Counted from the stretch's first letter, positions 8,284-20,132 are shown. The stretch: DNA of 64,000 nucleotides from VRUE01 sp963705635 (GCA_963705635.1 CAVPKH010000004.1:1-64000), one strand, 5' to 3'. Notes: generated from the sequence alone by a model not told the origin. Numbers and translations: made by a program.

Positions 8284-10314
8284 CTAGGGCCCGAAATGCT
8301 GTTCGGCCGGCGCCCAGTCAACCCCGCGGTCAGAGCCGATCAGGCGGAAATCATCGGCAGCGGGGTTGTTGAAGGCGGGGCTGCAGTCAACCGTCTCGCC
8401 GGGCGCCTGCGATGGCCAGGCGCCGCCTGCGGCGGTTTCACGCTGGCAGCGTGTGTTATTGGCATAGGTGATTCCAGAAAGGTCCGTATTGGTCCAGAAA
8501 CGGTCGACGACATTGGATTCCATCGACGTTCCGGGTCCTGCTCCTTCTTGGAAGGTCGCCACGACCTCGCCCTGCCAAATCGTGTTACGGCGCATCGTGA
8601 AGTCTTGGTACGGCCCGAAGACCTGGAAGTAAGCAGGCTGTCCACAGCCGGACGCGCCTTCGCAGGGTTCGCTGTTGCGAAGGAAGAGGTTGTCTTCGGC
8701 CGTGATGCCGACGACCGTGTCGGGCTGGTCCTTGACGAAGAAGCCCTGGCAGCGGTTGTCGTGCAGGTAGTTGCGCTGGAAGTAGAGGGCGTCACCGCCC
8801 CAGACCGATTGCAGGCAGTCACTGTGGTTGCCGTTCTCGCGCACGCCGCTGATCTCGTTGGCTTCGATCAGGATCCCGTAGGGGTCCGGGTCGGCGCTGT
8901 CGTGGTAGCGGTTGATTCGCAGCGCGTCCTCGCCGAAGGGGCCGACGAGCTGGTTGCCGCGGATCGTCGTGTCGGAGATCGAGGTCGAGGTCGTCGGCCC
9001 GGCGTTGATGCCCATGTAGCCGCCGCTGATGCGGTTGTATTCGATCGCGATCGCTTCCGACCCCGGTTGCACGGTGACTTCGTTGGTGATGTCGAAGCGG
9101 GCCAGGGTCAGGTGGCTGCCGTCAAGTGAAGCGCCGTCGATCGTGGCCCGACCGGGATGCTCCGCCTGCAGGGTGACCTCGGCTGACTTCGAGGCTGACA
9201 GGGATACCCCACCGTAGGAGCCGTCGGCGAGGCAGATGGCTGACCCGGCAGCGGCGGCAGCGATGGCCGACTCGGCTGCGGTGACGCTCGTAACCACGCT
9301 TGAGCATTCGACGGGCGGTGGCGGTGGAGGGGGCGGGGGGGGAGGTTCCCCTACCGTCCAGCTCCGCGTCGCCGGGGTCGCGTCGACGTTAAGGGCCGTG
9401 TCGATGGCGCGGACGGAGAACTGGTGCGGGCCGACGGCGAAGCCCGAGTAAGCGCTTGGCGAGATGCAGATTCCCCAGCCGGCGCCGTCGAGGTTGCATT
9501 CGAAGCTCGAGCTCGCCTCGCTCGAGGCGAAGGCAAAGCTCGCCGAGGTGGAGGTCGTCGTTGCCGCCGGGCCGCTGGAGATCGACGTCTGCGGCGGGGT
9601 GGTGTCTGGGGGCGGGGGTGGGCCGACCAGCTCTTCGACCGTCCAGGTGCGGACAGCCGGAGTTGCGTCGACGTTTTCAGCCCCGTCGATCGCCCGCACC
9701 GCGAGCTGGTGAGGGCCGACCGCGACCACGGAGTACGCCTCCGGCGTGGCGCAGGGCGCCCAGCCGGCGCCGTCGAGGTTGCATTCGAAGCTCGATCCAA
9801 GCTCACTGGAGGAGAAGACGAACCTGGCCGTGGTGGCGGTCGTGGTCGCCGGAGGGCCAGCGGAGATCGAGGTCTGTGGCGGGGTGGTGTCGACGGCTGC
9901 CGGGGGCTTCGGGCTCGGCGGGCGCGAGGTGACGACGATCGGCGTCACGCCAGCGGGCGCAGCGGCCGAATCGCCGCCCGGGGAATCGCCCTGCTGTCGC
10001 GCTGACCCGCCGACGGCGACCTGCCTGGAGAGCCCCCGCAGAAGGGCGCCACGACCACATGGCTGGCGTCGCGGCGCCAGGGCAGGACGACTCGCTGCCC
10101 GGGGCTTGGCAGGGACTACAACCGCGTAGACATTGCCGGGCGCCGCCGCATGGCCCTTGATCAAACCGGTCTTGGCGCAGACGACAGCGACCCGCGGCGC
10201 CTGCTCCAAAGCCGGGCCACGCGCAAGCGCGAGACCACCCAGCGAGGCGGTCGTGACGATAGCTACAACGACTCCCAGCCTCCAGTGAAGGCGCTCTGCC
10301 AAGAACTGGTTCAT
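8284..10314 (-). CDS. Secreted protein: two Ig-like repeats plus C-terminal beta-helix (paralog)
   Basis: This intact frame of about 676 residues starts at ATG 10314; a TTG at 10329 in the same frame is an alternative, and the GGGAGG motif sits unusually close to the ATG. Its N-terminus carries a hydrophobic export segment (LGVVVAIVTTASLGGLALARG). A Pro/Arg-rich spacer of low complexity follows, then two Ig-like repeats (DTTPPQTSIS, FECNLDGAGW), a run of prolines, and a beta-helix whose conserved blocks EDALRINRYHD, GVRENGNHSDCLQSVWGGD and HDNRCQGFFVKDQ match the other two paralogs. Both this protein and the one at 5891-8053 end in DWAPAEQH-x-GP. The Arg/Gly-rich stretch at residues ~70-120 could hide a compensated frameshift pair. 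It is predicted extracellular; the substrate is unknown. Confidence 0.78.
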   Translation of the reverse strand: MNQFLAERLHWRLGVVVAIVTTASLGGLALARGPALEQAPRVAVVCAKTGLIKGHAAAPGNVYAVVVPAKPRAASRPALAPRRQPCGRGALLRGLSRQVAVGGSARQQGDSPGGDSAAAPAGVTPIVVTSRPPSPKPPAAVDTTPPQTSISAGPPATTTATTARFVFSSSELGSSFECNLDGAGWAPCATPEAYSVVAVGPHQLAVRAIDGAENVDATPAVRTWTVEELVGPPPPPDTTPPQTSISSGPAATTTSTSASFAFASSEASSSFECNLDGAGWGICISPSAYSGFAVGPHQFSVRAIDTALNVDATPATRSWTVGEPPPPPPPPPPPVECSSVVTSVTAAESAIAAAAAGSAICLADGSYGGVSLSASKSAEVTLQAEHPGRATIDGASLDGSHLTLARFDITNEVTVQPGSEAIAIEYNRISGGYMGINAGPTTSTSISDTTIRGNQLVGPFGEDALRINRYHDSADPDPYGILIEANEISGVRENGNHSDCLQSVWGGDALYFQRNYLHDNRCQGFFVKDQPDTVVGITAEDNLFLRNSEPCEGASGCGQPAYFQVFGPYQDFTMRRNTIWQGEVVATFQEGAGPGTSMESNVVDRFWTNTDLSGITYANNTRCQRETAAGGAWPSQAPGETVDCSPAFNNPAADDFRLIGSDRGVDWAPAEQHFGP

Positions 10315-10353
10315 ATCCTCCCTGGCCAACTCACCGTCGACCAGGTTGACATG

Positions 10354-13300
10354 TTATCTGGCTGCGAAGTGCTGTGCAATCTGCGTCGCGGTCAGAGCTT
10401 CGTCGTAGATCGCGACCTCGTCGAGGGCGCCTTTGCCGAACAGCGAGTTGCCATTGCGCGACATGAAGTAGAGCGTCGAGTTGGCGAAGTTGCCGGCGCC
10501 GGTGCCGCTCGATGCCCTTGGTGACCGAGACCGCTTTGCCGTCGACGTAGACGGTGATCACCTGGGTGGGGACGATGGTCGCCGTGTTGAGGACGATCGC
10601 GTAGTGGTGCCAGGCGCCGGCCGAGGGCCTGGTGAAGTAGGCGTTGTTGCGCGAGCCGTTGCGCCCGAGCGCGACTTCGAAGCGGCCTACCAGAAGTGCT
10701 GGAGTTGGGGTTGATCGAGGAAGCCGCCGTTGGTGTTGCTGGAGTTCGCGGTGAACTCGAAGGCGAGCTTGTCGTCGTTGGCGAAGGTGGTCCAGTTGAG
10801 CCAGAACTCGACCGTCAGGCGTTGGGTGCCGGAGAGGTTGAGCGAGGCCGACGGCGAGTCGTTGCTGCCGTCGAAGCTGGCGGCGGTGTTGGGGTCGAGC
10901 GTCAGCGGGCTGGCCACGCCGAGGGTCGACGCCGTTCATGAGCGGTCGCGTTGCGTCCGCCGACGCTGTCGGCCAAGGTCGGTGCCCGAGGCCTCGCCAA
11001 GGCGCCAGTAGTCGATCAGGTCCGGAGGTGGTGCTGACGGCCGCGTTGTAGGGGCCGCGGACAGTGAGTGAGCGCGTCGTCGTTGCGGTGGCGCCGTCGT
11101 TGTCGGTGACCCGCAGGCCGATCGTCTGGGTCGCCGGCAGTCGGTGAAGGAGCGCGTGGTCGTGGCGGTGGCGCCGGTGTTCGTCTCGTAGCTGCCGTTG
11201 CCGTCGAGGTCCCATTCGTATTTGGCGACCGTGCCGTCGGGGTCGGTGGAGCCCGAGGCGTTGAAGGTGACGGTGGCGCCGGCCGTTGCGGGGTTGGGCG
11301 AGACGGTGAAGGAGGCGGTCGGCGGGCGGTTCTGGATCGTCACCGTTTGCGTCGTCGTCGCCGTCGCGCCGATGTTGTCGGTGACCCGCAGGCCGATCGT
11401 GCGGGCGCCGATGGTGGCGTAGGTTTTGGTCGTCGTCGCCGTCGCGCCCGTGTTGGTCTCGTAGCTGCCGTTGCCGTCGAGGTCCCATTCGTATTTGGCG
11501 ATCGTGCCGTCGGGGTCTTTCGAGGCCGAGCCGTTGAAGCTGACCGTCGCGTTGACCGGTCGGCCGGGTTGGGCGTCGCGGTGAAGGACGCCGTGGGAGC
11601 GCGATTCTGAACGGTCAGAGCAACGCTTGTGGTCGCCGTGCCGCCGCTGTTGTCGGTCACCCGCAGGCCGACCGTGCGGTTGCCCGGGGTGGCGAAGGCC
11701 GTGCTCGCAGTCGCCGTGGCGCCGGTGTTGGTCTCGTAGCTGCCGTTGCCGTCGAGGTCCCATTCGTATTTGGCGATCGTGCCGTCGGGGTCGCTGGAGG
11801 CGGAGCCGTTGAAGGTCACGCTTGCGCCGCTGACCACGGGGTTCGGCGTCGCCGTGAAGGACGCTGTCGGGGACGCGGTTCTGAACCGTCACCGTCCGCG
11901 TCGTCGTCGCCGTGGCGCCTTCGTTGTCGGTGACCCGCAGCCCGACCGTGCGGTTGCCCGGGGTGGCGTAGGTCTTGCTCGCAGTCGCCGTGGCGCCCGT
12001 ATTGGTCTCGTAGCTGCCGTTGCCGTCGAGGTCCCATTCGTATTTGGCGATCGTGCCGTCGGGGTCGCTGGAGGCGGAGCCGTTGAAGGTGACGGCCGTG
12101 CCCGATCGGGGCCGGGCTCGGCGTCGCCGTGAAGGAGGCCGCGGGTACGCGGTTCTGGATCGTCACCGTCCGCGTCGTCGTCGCGGTGGCGCCCTGGTTG
12201 TCGGTGACCCGCAGCCCGACCGTCTGGCTGCCGGCGGTTGCGTAGGAGCTGACTCGTGGTCGCCGTCGCGCCGGTGTTGGTCTCGTAGCTGCCGTTGCCG
12301 TCGAGGTCCCATTCGTATTTGGCGACGGTGCCGTCGGGGTCGCTGGAAGCCGAGCCGTTGAAGGTGACCGTGGCGCCGGTCGGCAGCCGGGTTCGGGCGT
12401 AGCGGTGAAGGAGGCGGCGGGGGCGTGGTTCTGGATCGTCACGGTCTGCGTCGTCGTCGCCGTGGCGCCATCGTCGTCGGTGACCCGCAGGCCGACGCTG
12501 ACGTTGCCCTGGCGCTGGCGTAGGTCTTGGTCGTCGTCGCCGTCGTCGCCGGTGTTGGTCTCGTAGCTGCCGTTGCCGTCGAGGTCCCACTCGTATTTGG
12601 CGACGTGCCGTCGGGGTCGCTGGAAGCCGAGGCGTTGAAGGTGACCTGGTTCCGCCGGTCACGGCCGGGTTCGGCGTGGCGGTGAAGGATGCCGCCGGCG
12701 CCCGGTTCTGGACCGTCACGGTCTGCGGTCGTCGTCGCCGTGGCCCCGTCGCCGTCGGTGACCCGCAGGCCGACCGTGCGATTGCCGGCATTGGCGTAGG
12801 CTCTGGCTCGCGGTCGCCGTCGCACCGGTGTTCGTCTCGTAGCTGCCGTTGCCGTCGAGGTCCCACTCGTATTTGGCGATCGGGCCGTCCGGATCAGCTG
12901 GAGGCCGAAGCGTCGAAGTTGACCTGCGTCGCCGGTCGGCGTCGGGTCGGGCGGCGCCGTGAAGGAGGCCGTCGGTGGGCTGTTCTGCACGGTGACGGTG
13001 CGGGTCGTGGTCGCCGCGGTTCCCCGGTTGTCGGTGACCCGCAGGCCGACGTTCACGCCGCCCTGGGTCGCGTAGGACGTGGCTCGCGGTCGGGGTCGTC
13101 GCCGGTGTCGGTCTCATAGCTGCCGTTGCCGTCGAGGTCCCACTCGTATTTGGCGACGGTGCCGTCGGGGTCGCTCGGAGGCGGCGGCGTCGAAGCTCAC
13201 CGGCATTGCCGTCTGCGACCGGGTTGGGAGCGGCTGTGAAGGAGGCGGCGGGCGGCTTTGTTGGCGACTGGCTCGAAGTAGTGCTCGGCGATCGTCGCCG

Positions 13301-16300
13301 GCGCTCGAGCGCCCGGCCGTAGAGCGCGACCTCGTCGAGGTTGCCGTCGCCGAACAGCGCCGAGCGCGTTGCGCGACATGAAGTAGAGCGTCGAGTTGGC
13401 GAAGTTGCCGGCGCCGGTGCCGCTGGCGGTCTTGTTGAAGGCGACCGGCTGGCCGTCGACGTAGGGAACGATCTGCTGTGCGGCCGGGGCCGTGGTGTCG
13501 AGGACGAAGGCGTAGTGGTGCCAGGCGCCGGCGCTGGGGCGGGCGAAGTAGGCGACGTTGCGCGAGGCGCCGCGGCCGAGCGCGACCGCGAACTGCCGCT
13601 AGCTCGCCGCGTTGGGGTCGACCAGGAAGCCGCCGGCGTCGTCGTTGAAGTTGGGCGTGTACTCGAAGGCGAGGCTGGTCGTCGTTGGCGTAGGCGTTCC
13701 AGTTCATCCAGAATTCGAGCGTCAGCGGCGCTCGTGCCGGAGAGGTCGAGGGCGGCGCTGGCGGCGTCGTCGTTGCCGTCGAAGCTCGCCGCCGTGTCGG
13801 GGTCGTTCGGGATCGCGCCCGGCGACGCCCATCGTCGACGCCGCCCGTCGGCGGTGGCCGGACTGGGGCCGACGCTATCGGCGAAGGTCGACGCCGCGAT
13901 CTCGCCCAGGCGCCAGTAGTCGAGCAGGCCGGGCGTGTCGAGCTGACGGCGGCGGCGTAGCCGGCTGCTCGCCGGCGTTGACCGTGAGGGTCCGGGTGGT
14001 GGTCGCGGTGGCGCCGCGTCGTCGGTGACCCGCAGGCCGACGGTGACGTCGCCCGCGGTCGGCGTAGGAGCTTGCTCGCCGTCGGCGTCGCGCCGGTGTC
14101 GGTCTCGTAGCTGCCGTTGCCGTCGAGGTCCCATTCGTATTTGGCGATCGTGCCGTCGGGGTCGCTGGAGGCCGAGGCGTCGAAGCTGACCTGCTGGCCG
14201 GCCGTGCGCCGGATTGGGCACTGGTTGAAAGAGCCGCGTGGGGGGCTGGTTGTTCGCAACCGTGAGCGCTCGCGTCGTCGTCGCCGTGCTGCCTTCGTTG
14301 TCGGTGACCCGCAGGCCGATCGTGTATTTGCCTTCGGTCGCGTAGGTCTGACTCACCGTCGGCGTCGTGCCCGTGTCGGTCTCATAGCTGCCGTTGCCGT
14401 CGAGGTCCCATTCGTATTTGGCGATCGTGCCGTCGGGGTCTTTGGAGGCCGAGGCGTCGAAGTTGACCTGCTGGCCGGGCTGGGCGAAACCGGGCGCCTG
14501 GAAGGACGCGGTGGGTCGCTTGTTGACGCCGAAGCTCTGGTAGTGCTGGGCAGATCGTCCCGGCGTCCAGCGCCCGGCCGTAGAGCGCGACCTCGTCGAG
14601 GTCGCCGGCGCCGAAGAGCGCCGAGCCGTTGCGCGACATGAAGTAGAGCGTCGAGTTGGCGAAGTTGCCGGCTCCGGTGCCGCTGGCCGGCTTTGTGAAG
14701 GCGACCGGCCTGGCCGTCGACGTAGGGCAGCGATCTGCTGGGTCGCCGGGGCCGTGGTGTCGAGGACGAAGGCGTAGTGGTGCCAGGCGCCGGCGCTGGG
14801 CCGGGCGAAGAGGCGACGTTGCGCGATTCGCCGCCGCCGAGCGCGACCGCGAAGCTGCCGAGCTCGCCGTTGGGGTCGACCAGGAAGCCACCGTCGCCGT
14901 CGTTGAAGTTGGGCGTGTACTCGAAGGCGAGGTCGTCGTCGTTGGCCCAGGCGTTCCACTTCATCCAGAATTCGAGCGTCAGCGGCGCTCTTGCCGGAGA
15001 GGTCGAGGGCGGCGCTGGCGGCGTCGTCGTTGCCGTCGAAGCGCACCGCGGTGTTGGGGTCGTTGCGAACGCCGCCGGGCACCGCGAAGGTCGGCGCCGC
15101 CTGTCGGCGGTCGCGGGGCTGCGCGCCGGCGCTGTCGGCCAAGGTCGGGCCGGATGCGTCGCCCAGGCGCCAGTAGTCGAGCAGGCCCGGGGTTTCGCTG
15201 ACGGCGTCGCGAGTAGCTGAGCTGCCCGCCCGAGCTGACGGTCAGCGTGCGCGTCGTCGTCGCGGTCGCGCCGCCGTTGTCGGTGACCCGCAGGCCGACG
15301 GTGACTTCGCCGCTGCTGACGAGTAGGCTGCGGCTTGTCGTCGGCGTCGCTCCCGTGTCGGTCTCATAGCTGCCGTTGCCGTCGAGGTCCCATTCGTATT
15401 TGGCGATCGTGCCGTCGGGGTCGTTGGAGGCGGAGGCGTCGAAGCTGACCTGCTCACCGACCGCAGCCGGGTTGGGGGAGGCGGTGAAGGCTGGCCGTCG
15501 GCGACTGGTTCTGGCCGATCGAGATCGTTCGCGTCGTCGTCCCGGTGGCGCCTTCGTTGTCGGTGACCCGCAGGCCGACGACGACTTTGCCTTCGGTCGC
15601 GTAGGTCTGATTCACCGTCGGGGTCGTCCCGGTGCTGGTCTCGTAGCTGCCGTTGCCGTCGAGGTCCCATTCGTATTTGGCGATCGTGCCGTCGGGGTCT
15701 TTCGAGGCGGAGGCGTCGAAGCTCACCTGCTGGCCCGGTTTGGCCGAGGCTGGGCGCGCTGTGAAGGAGGCGACTGGGCGGCGGTTGGTGCTGTCGCTGT
15801 TGAACTGTTCGGAGATCGTCGCGGCGCTGAGGGCGCGGTTGTAGACGGCGACCTCGTCGAGGTCGCCTTCGCCGAACAGGGATCCGGCTCCGCGCGACAT
15901 GAAGTAGAGCGTCGAGTTGGCGAAGTTGCCCGCCCCGGTGCCGTTCTCGGGCTTGGTGAAGGGGACCGGTTCGCCGTCGACGTAGGGGATGATCTGCTGT
16001 TCCGCCGGGGCCGAGGTGTCGAGCACGAAGGCGTAGTGGTGCCAGGCGCCGGAGCTCGGCCGTTCGAAGTAGGCGGTGTTGCGCGATTCGCCGCGACCGA
16101 TGCCGACGGCGAACTTGCCGCCGAACTGGGGCGCGTTGGGATCGATCAGGAAGCCGCCGCGGGTTGTCGTGGTAGCTGCCGGTCAGCTCCATCGCGAGGT
16201 GGTCGTCGTTGGCGAAGTGCGCTTCATCCAGAACTCGACCGTGACCGCGTGGGTGCCGGAGAGGTCGACGGAAGCGCTGGCGGCGTCGTTGATGCCGTCG

Positions 16301-18820
16301 AAGTGCGCTGCCGTGTCGGGGTCTTCCGGCACGCCGCCGGGAACGCCCATGGTGACGCCGCCTTCCGCGGTGGCGGGCTGGTGCCGACGCTGTCGGCGAA
16401 GGTGGTGCCCGAAGTCTCGCCCAGGCGCCAGTAGTCGAGCCAGGCCAGGGGTTCCCAGCACGGTGGTGCTGTAGTTGCTGACGCCGCCTTTGTTGACGGT
16501 CAGCGGCAGGGTCGTGGTCGCGGTCTTGCCGCCGTTGTCGGTCACCCGAGGCCGATGTTGAAGGTCGCCTTTGGCTTGCGTAGGTGCGGCTCGTCGTCGG
16601 GGTGGAGCCGCGTGTTGGTCTCGTAGCTGCCGTTGCCGTCGAGGTCCCATTCGTATTTGGCGATCGTGCCGTCGGGGTCGACCGGAGGCGGAGCCGTTGA
16701 AGGCGACCGCGTTCGCCGATCACGCTGACGTTCGGCGTGATGGTGAAGCTCGCCGTCGGGCGGCTGGTTGTCGATGATCCTGATCGTCTGCACCGCCAGG
16801 TCGGTGGCGCCTTCGTTGTCGGTCACCCGCAGGCGGACGTCGAGTTCGCCCTCGGCGGGGTAGGTGTGGGTGACTTTCGGGCTCGAGCCCGAGTTGGTCT
16901 CGAAGCTGCCGTCGCCGTCGAGGTCCCATTCGTATTTGGCGATCGTGCCGTCGGGGTCGATCGAGGCGGAGGCGTTGAAGGTGACCGATTTGCCGGTTTT
17001 GGTCGGGTTCGGGGAGATCGTGAAGCCGCCGTTCGGGGGCGGTTCGATCCGCCGGGTCGAGCGTCACGTCTTCGGGCGTGATGCGGCTGGACGCCCATGT
17101 CGGAGAAGACGTTGTAGGTCGACCTGCTGGATCCGCTCGATCGACGTCGCTGGAGAGGCCGTAGGACCACTGCATCGTGCCGGCGGCGAAGACCATTGCG
17201 CCGCTGGGCGCGGTGTAGGTGACCGCACCGATCGTCCCCGGCTGGCCCGGCGGCGGCTGGGTGTTGCGCAGCCGGCCCTCGTCCTGGATCCAGGAGTTGT
17301 CGTTGGCGACCTGCACGTCGGTTGAGGAAAGTCGCTTGACCCCGCTTGGCTGGCGCGAGACGTACTGCGCCTGGGTCGGGACCGTGTCCCACTCCCAGCC
17401 GATCAAACGAGCCGATGTTGGTCGTCGAGTTCTCGGAGATGCCGGTGTTGCGCCAGAGCCGGTTGGCGGCGAATTCTTCGCTGCTGTTGCCGGGCGGCAC
17501 CGTGACCGGGAAGTCGCGCTCGTCGTTGTCGCCGACGTACATGATCCCGAAGAGCTGGTTCTCCGGCATGTCGGGGCCGACCCGGCCGCCGGGCGGCGCG
17601 TTGGGGTCGCCCGGGGGGGCGCCGTTGTCGCGGAAGGTCGTGGTCGAGTTCTGCGGGTTGTCGTCGGGCGTGCCGGCGATGCCGTCGAGGCCGAGGGCAT
17701 CGTCCGCCGTGCCTTTGACCCCGTCCGGGCCCCAGTCGTTGGCGCTGACCGTGCCGGTGCCTTCGGAGCCGTTGCCCTCGACCGTCTTGTAACAGACGAG
17801 GGTGCGGTTGCCGTCCTCGTAGCGGACCTTCCAGTAGGCGGTGTTGGCGCTGAAGGAGGCGATGTTGATGCCGGCGTTGCGCGCCGCCAGGAAGCCGTTG
17901 AACTGCCCCAGGGACCAGTACTCGGAGTGCCCCGAGACGACGATCGTGCCGTGTTCTTTCAGTTCGGCCGGGGTGGATTGGAGGTGGACGTCGTCGGTGT
18001 AGGAGACGTCGTAGCCCTGCCGCTCCAGCCAGGAGAGCAGGTCGAAGTCGGGGCCGAAGAACCAGTCGTGGTAGGCGCCGGCACGGTTGAAGGGCCTGTC
18101 GAAGGAGACCTTGACCGCGCGGCTGGTGCCGGAGACCGTGTTTTCGCCCTCGGTGCCGAAGTAGAGCGACTTGCCGCCGAAGGTGTTGTAGGCCTCGTAG
18201 GTGGCGATCGGCAGGACGTAGAGGATCTTCGACTTGGGCGTGCGTTTGTCGTCGCGCACGGTGAAGACGACCTGCGTCTGCTCGCCGGTCGAGGCGCTGA
18301 CCTTGGCGAGGTAGACCCCGGAGGCCGGGAAGGCGCTGCCGGGGATCGTGTAGGTCGGCGCCCAGTTGGCGCAGCTGACCTTGCCCGTCGTCGGGTCCAT
18401 TTCTTCGCAGGCGAAGGTGTTGTTGATCGCGACTTTGGTGGCGCTGTTGACGAGCCGCCCGCCGAGCCCTTCGTAGTAGCCCATGCGGTAGACGTCGATG
18501 CTCACCGTTTTGGTCGGGGAGACCGGGCCGTTGCGGCCGATCTTGAGCGTCACCGCTTCGCCGAGGTTGACGCTGGTCTGGGTCGTGAAGCCGCCGAGGT
18601 CGGGGCTGTCCTCTTCGGTGCCGCGCCAGGCCGAGGTGCCCGTCTTGCACTGGTTCTCATTGACGACGGGGTTCGAGTTGGGGCAGGCGACTTCGGCCTG
18701 CGCCTTGGCGTGCCCGAAGCAAGTGAAGAGGAGAAGCAGGCCGAGCCCAAGGGCCAGCGCGACGACGCCGCGTGGGCCAATCAGGCCGGCGCGGCTCCCC
18801 TCTGGGCGTAGACCGCGCAT
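10354..18820 (-). CDS. Giant surface protein: signal peptide, DMFase-beta-like domain, PKD and LamG repeats (frameshifted)
   Basis: This is about 2,800 residues when read across frame changes. ATG 18820 precedes an export signal (VVALALGLGLLLLFTCFGHA). Residues from ~18690 down to ~17060 form a domain like the N,N-dimethylformamidase large-subunit C-terminal region (motifs VYRMGYYEGLGGRLV, HDWFFGPDFDLLSWLERQGY, VSGHSEYWS, NTAYWKVRYED). In this phylum that domain is typically found on exported proteins, so formamidase activity is not implied. Then come PKD and LamG/concanavalin-like domains in the order PKD2-LamG-PKD2-LamG-PKD2-LamG-PKD8-LamG. The PKD centres (DLDGNGSYET) lie at about 16918, 16637, 15658, 15382, 14404, 14126, 13131, 12851, 12578, 12299, 12026, 11752, 11479 and 11205. 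The LamG domains (DYWRLGE through LDEVALYGRAL) lie at about 16490-15800, 15240-14520, 13960-13260 and 11020-10356. The stop TAA is at 10354. I count at least a dozen frame changes, mostly non-homopolymer single-base indels. It is likely an adhesin or glycan-binding surface protein. Confidence 0.75.
11050..13250. repeat. Eight tandem PKD-domain repeats (273-bp period)
   Basis: Eight consecutive units have their central motif (DLDGNGSYET on the minus strand) at 11205, 11479, 11752, 12026, 12299, 12578, 12851 and 13131. The spacing is 273-280 bp, that is 91 codons, and departures from 273 mark indels that break the frame. Units are highly similar at nucleotide level. Six more copies occur outside this block between 14.1 and 16.9 kb. 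Confidence 0.85.
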
Positions 18821-18894
18821 GCTCCGAGTCTTCCAGGAGGAGGGAGTACCCGCCGGGTGAAAAAAGGTCAGACCACTTGCTCGGCGCACTACTG

Positions 18895-20132
18895 TCACCT
18901 TCCAGTTGAGGTTGAGGGTTGAAGGTTTGGGCTGTCGGTAAGGGCAAGGTCGAGGAGCGAGTCGAAGCGCCTGCTCCAGGAGCTCTCGTCGATGAAATGG
19001 CGGCGCGAAACGTCGTCCCAGCGACCGAGGTCGAGGGCCGCGCTCGCGGCTGCGCCGAAGTCCTCGCCACCCTGCGCGAGCTTCACCCGGGGCGGGCAGA
19101 CGGGGGCGATGCCGGGAAGGTCGGTTGCGGCAACCGGGATCCCGGCGCCAAGGTACTCGAAGAGCTTCAGCGGGCTCATCGCCTTGGTCTGCTCGCTGCG
19201 CACGTGGGGGACGAGGCCGAGGTCGGCAGCGGCCACCACGGCGATCAGCTCCTGCCTGGCAATCGGAGGCCTGATGTGGACGTTGGGCAGCTCGGCCGAG
19301 CTTGGCCACCGGGCCACGATCACCGTCGCGACCGATCAGGACCACGGAGCCCTCGGGGTGCGCCGCGGCGAGGGCTTCGCACGGCAGCCGGGTCGATCCG
19401 CTCGTCGAGCGTGCCGACGTAGACCATGCGCGGTCCGGGAAGCTCGAGGAACCAGCCCGGCGCCGGCGCCGGGTCGTTCCACTCGGCCGGGATCAGCCCA
19501 GTCGGGATGACCGCGCCCGGGCCGGAAGGGTCGACGCTCTGCAAGGACTTGGGAGTGAGGCCGACGGCCCTCCTGCCGGCCTCGCGCATGCGGGCAAAGG
19601 AGACCTCGTAGGCGGGCCACCAGGGACTGAGCGGCGGGTGGGCGGTGAGGTCGTCGTTGGCGTAGTAGGTGACCGGCCCGGCCCAGTCGAAGTGGCCGAA
19701 GCCGGCGATCAGCGGATGGGCGGTGATGACTGCGGGCCGCTGCAGGCCAAACTCCTCGGCCGCGGCGCGAACGCTGCGCTCGTACCTGGCGCAGCTGCGC
19801 TCGATCGCGGCGATCCGGGTCGAGTCGGTTCGCCGCAGTCGCAGCGGCTCGTAGAGACGGCGGCTCGCCGATTCCGGGAACGAGGCCCTCGGCGGGGCTC
19901 GAGCGCCGGCCGCAACAGCTTTGCCGGCAGCGAGCGGAAGGGGTTGCAGACGAGCAGGCGGGAGACCCGCGGGGACTCGATCAGCTTGACCGCGAGCTGG
20001 TCTTCGGGGTGGATCTGACGGCGGCGAATGGCGCCGGCCCAAGACGTGTAGCCAAGCAGCAGCAGCACGTCGTCGACCGGGGTCGGCGGGCGCGTCGAGC
20101 CGCGAGGGAAGGCTTGCCGTGGAGGTGGCCAT
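18895..20132 (-). CDS. Glycosyltransferase, GT1/GT4-like (TuaH-type), frameshifted
   Basis: Reassembled from three frames this gives about 410 residues. The N-terminal half has DDVLLLLGYTSWAGAIRRRQ and VSRLLVCNPFRSLPAK; the middle has YYANDDLTAHPP and PGPRMVYVGTLDERIDPAAV; the C-terminal donor-binding half reads NVHIRPPIARQELIAVVAAA, DLGLVPHVRSEQTKAMSPLK and LFEYLGAGIPVAATDLPG. The last block, with a K-x-F/L-E-Y motif before a Pro-rich loop, is the nucleotide-sugar-binding signature of GT-B enzymes. The TuaH-like architecture suggests adding a sugar to a surface polymer on the cytoplasmic face. Frame changes fall near 20085, 19890 and 19330. It is divergent from the flippase at 20212, and the 79 bp between the starts must hold both promoters. 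Confidence 0.7.

Noticed and set aside
11050..13250. Regular ~273-bp spacing considered as a CRISPR or satellite array
   Set aside because: The units are coding PKD domains; the period is 91 codons and there are no short repeats with unique spacers.
17219..18811. A 530-codon open frame on the plus strand opposite the DMFase-like domain
   Set aside because: Its composition (Val/Gly/Ala/Arg, no domain) is that of an antisense shadow; the minus-strand frame has a signal peptide and clear family motifs.
10354..18820. Assigning dimethylformamide degradation to the large surface protein
   Set aside because: The domain similarity is clear but the protein is exported and carries PKD/LamG repeats; no small-subunit gene is adjacent and catalytic residues could not be verified through the frame breaks.
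16823..19345. A single 840-codon frame joining glycosyltransferase sequence to the DMFase-like protein
   Set aside because: The upstream part (18821-19345) is an out-of-frame reading of the glycosyltransferase gene, which ends at 18895; the surface protein has its own ATG and signal peptide at 18820.
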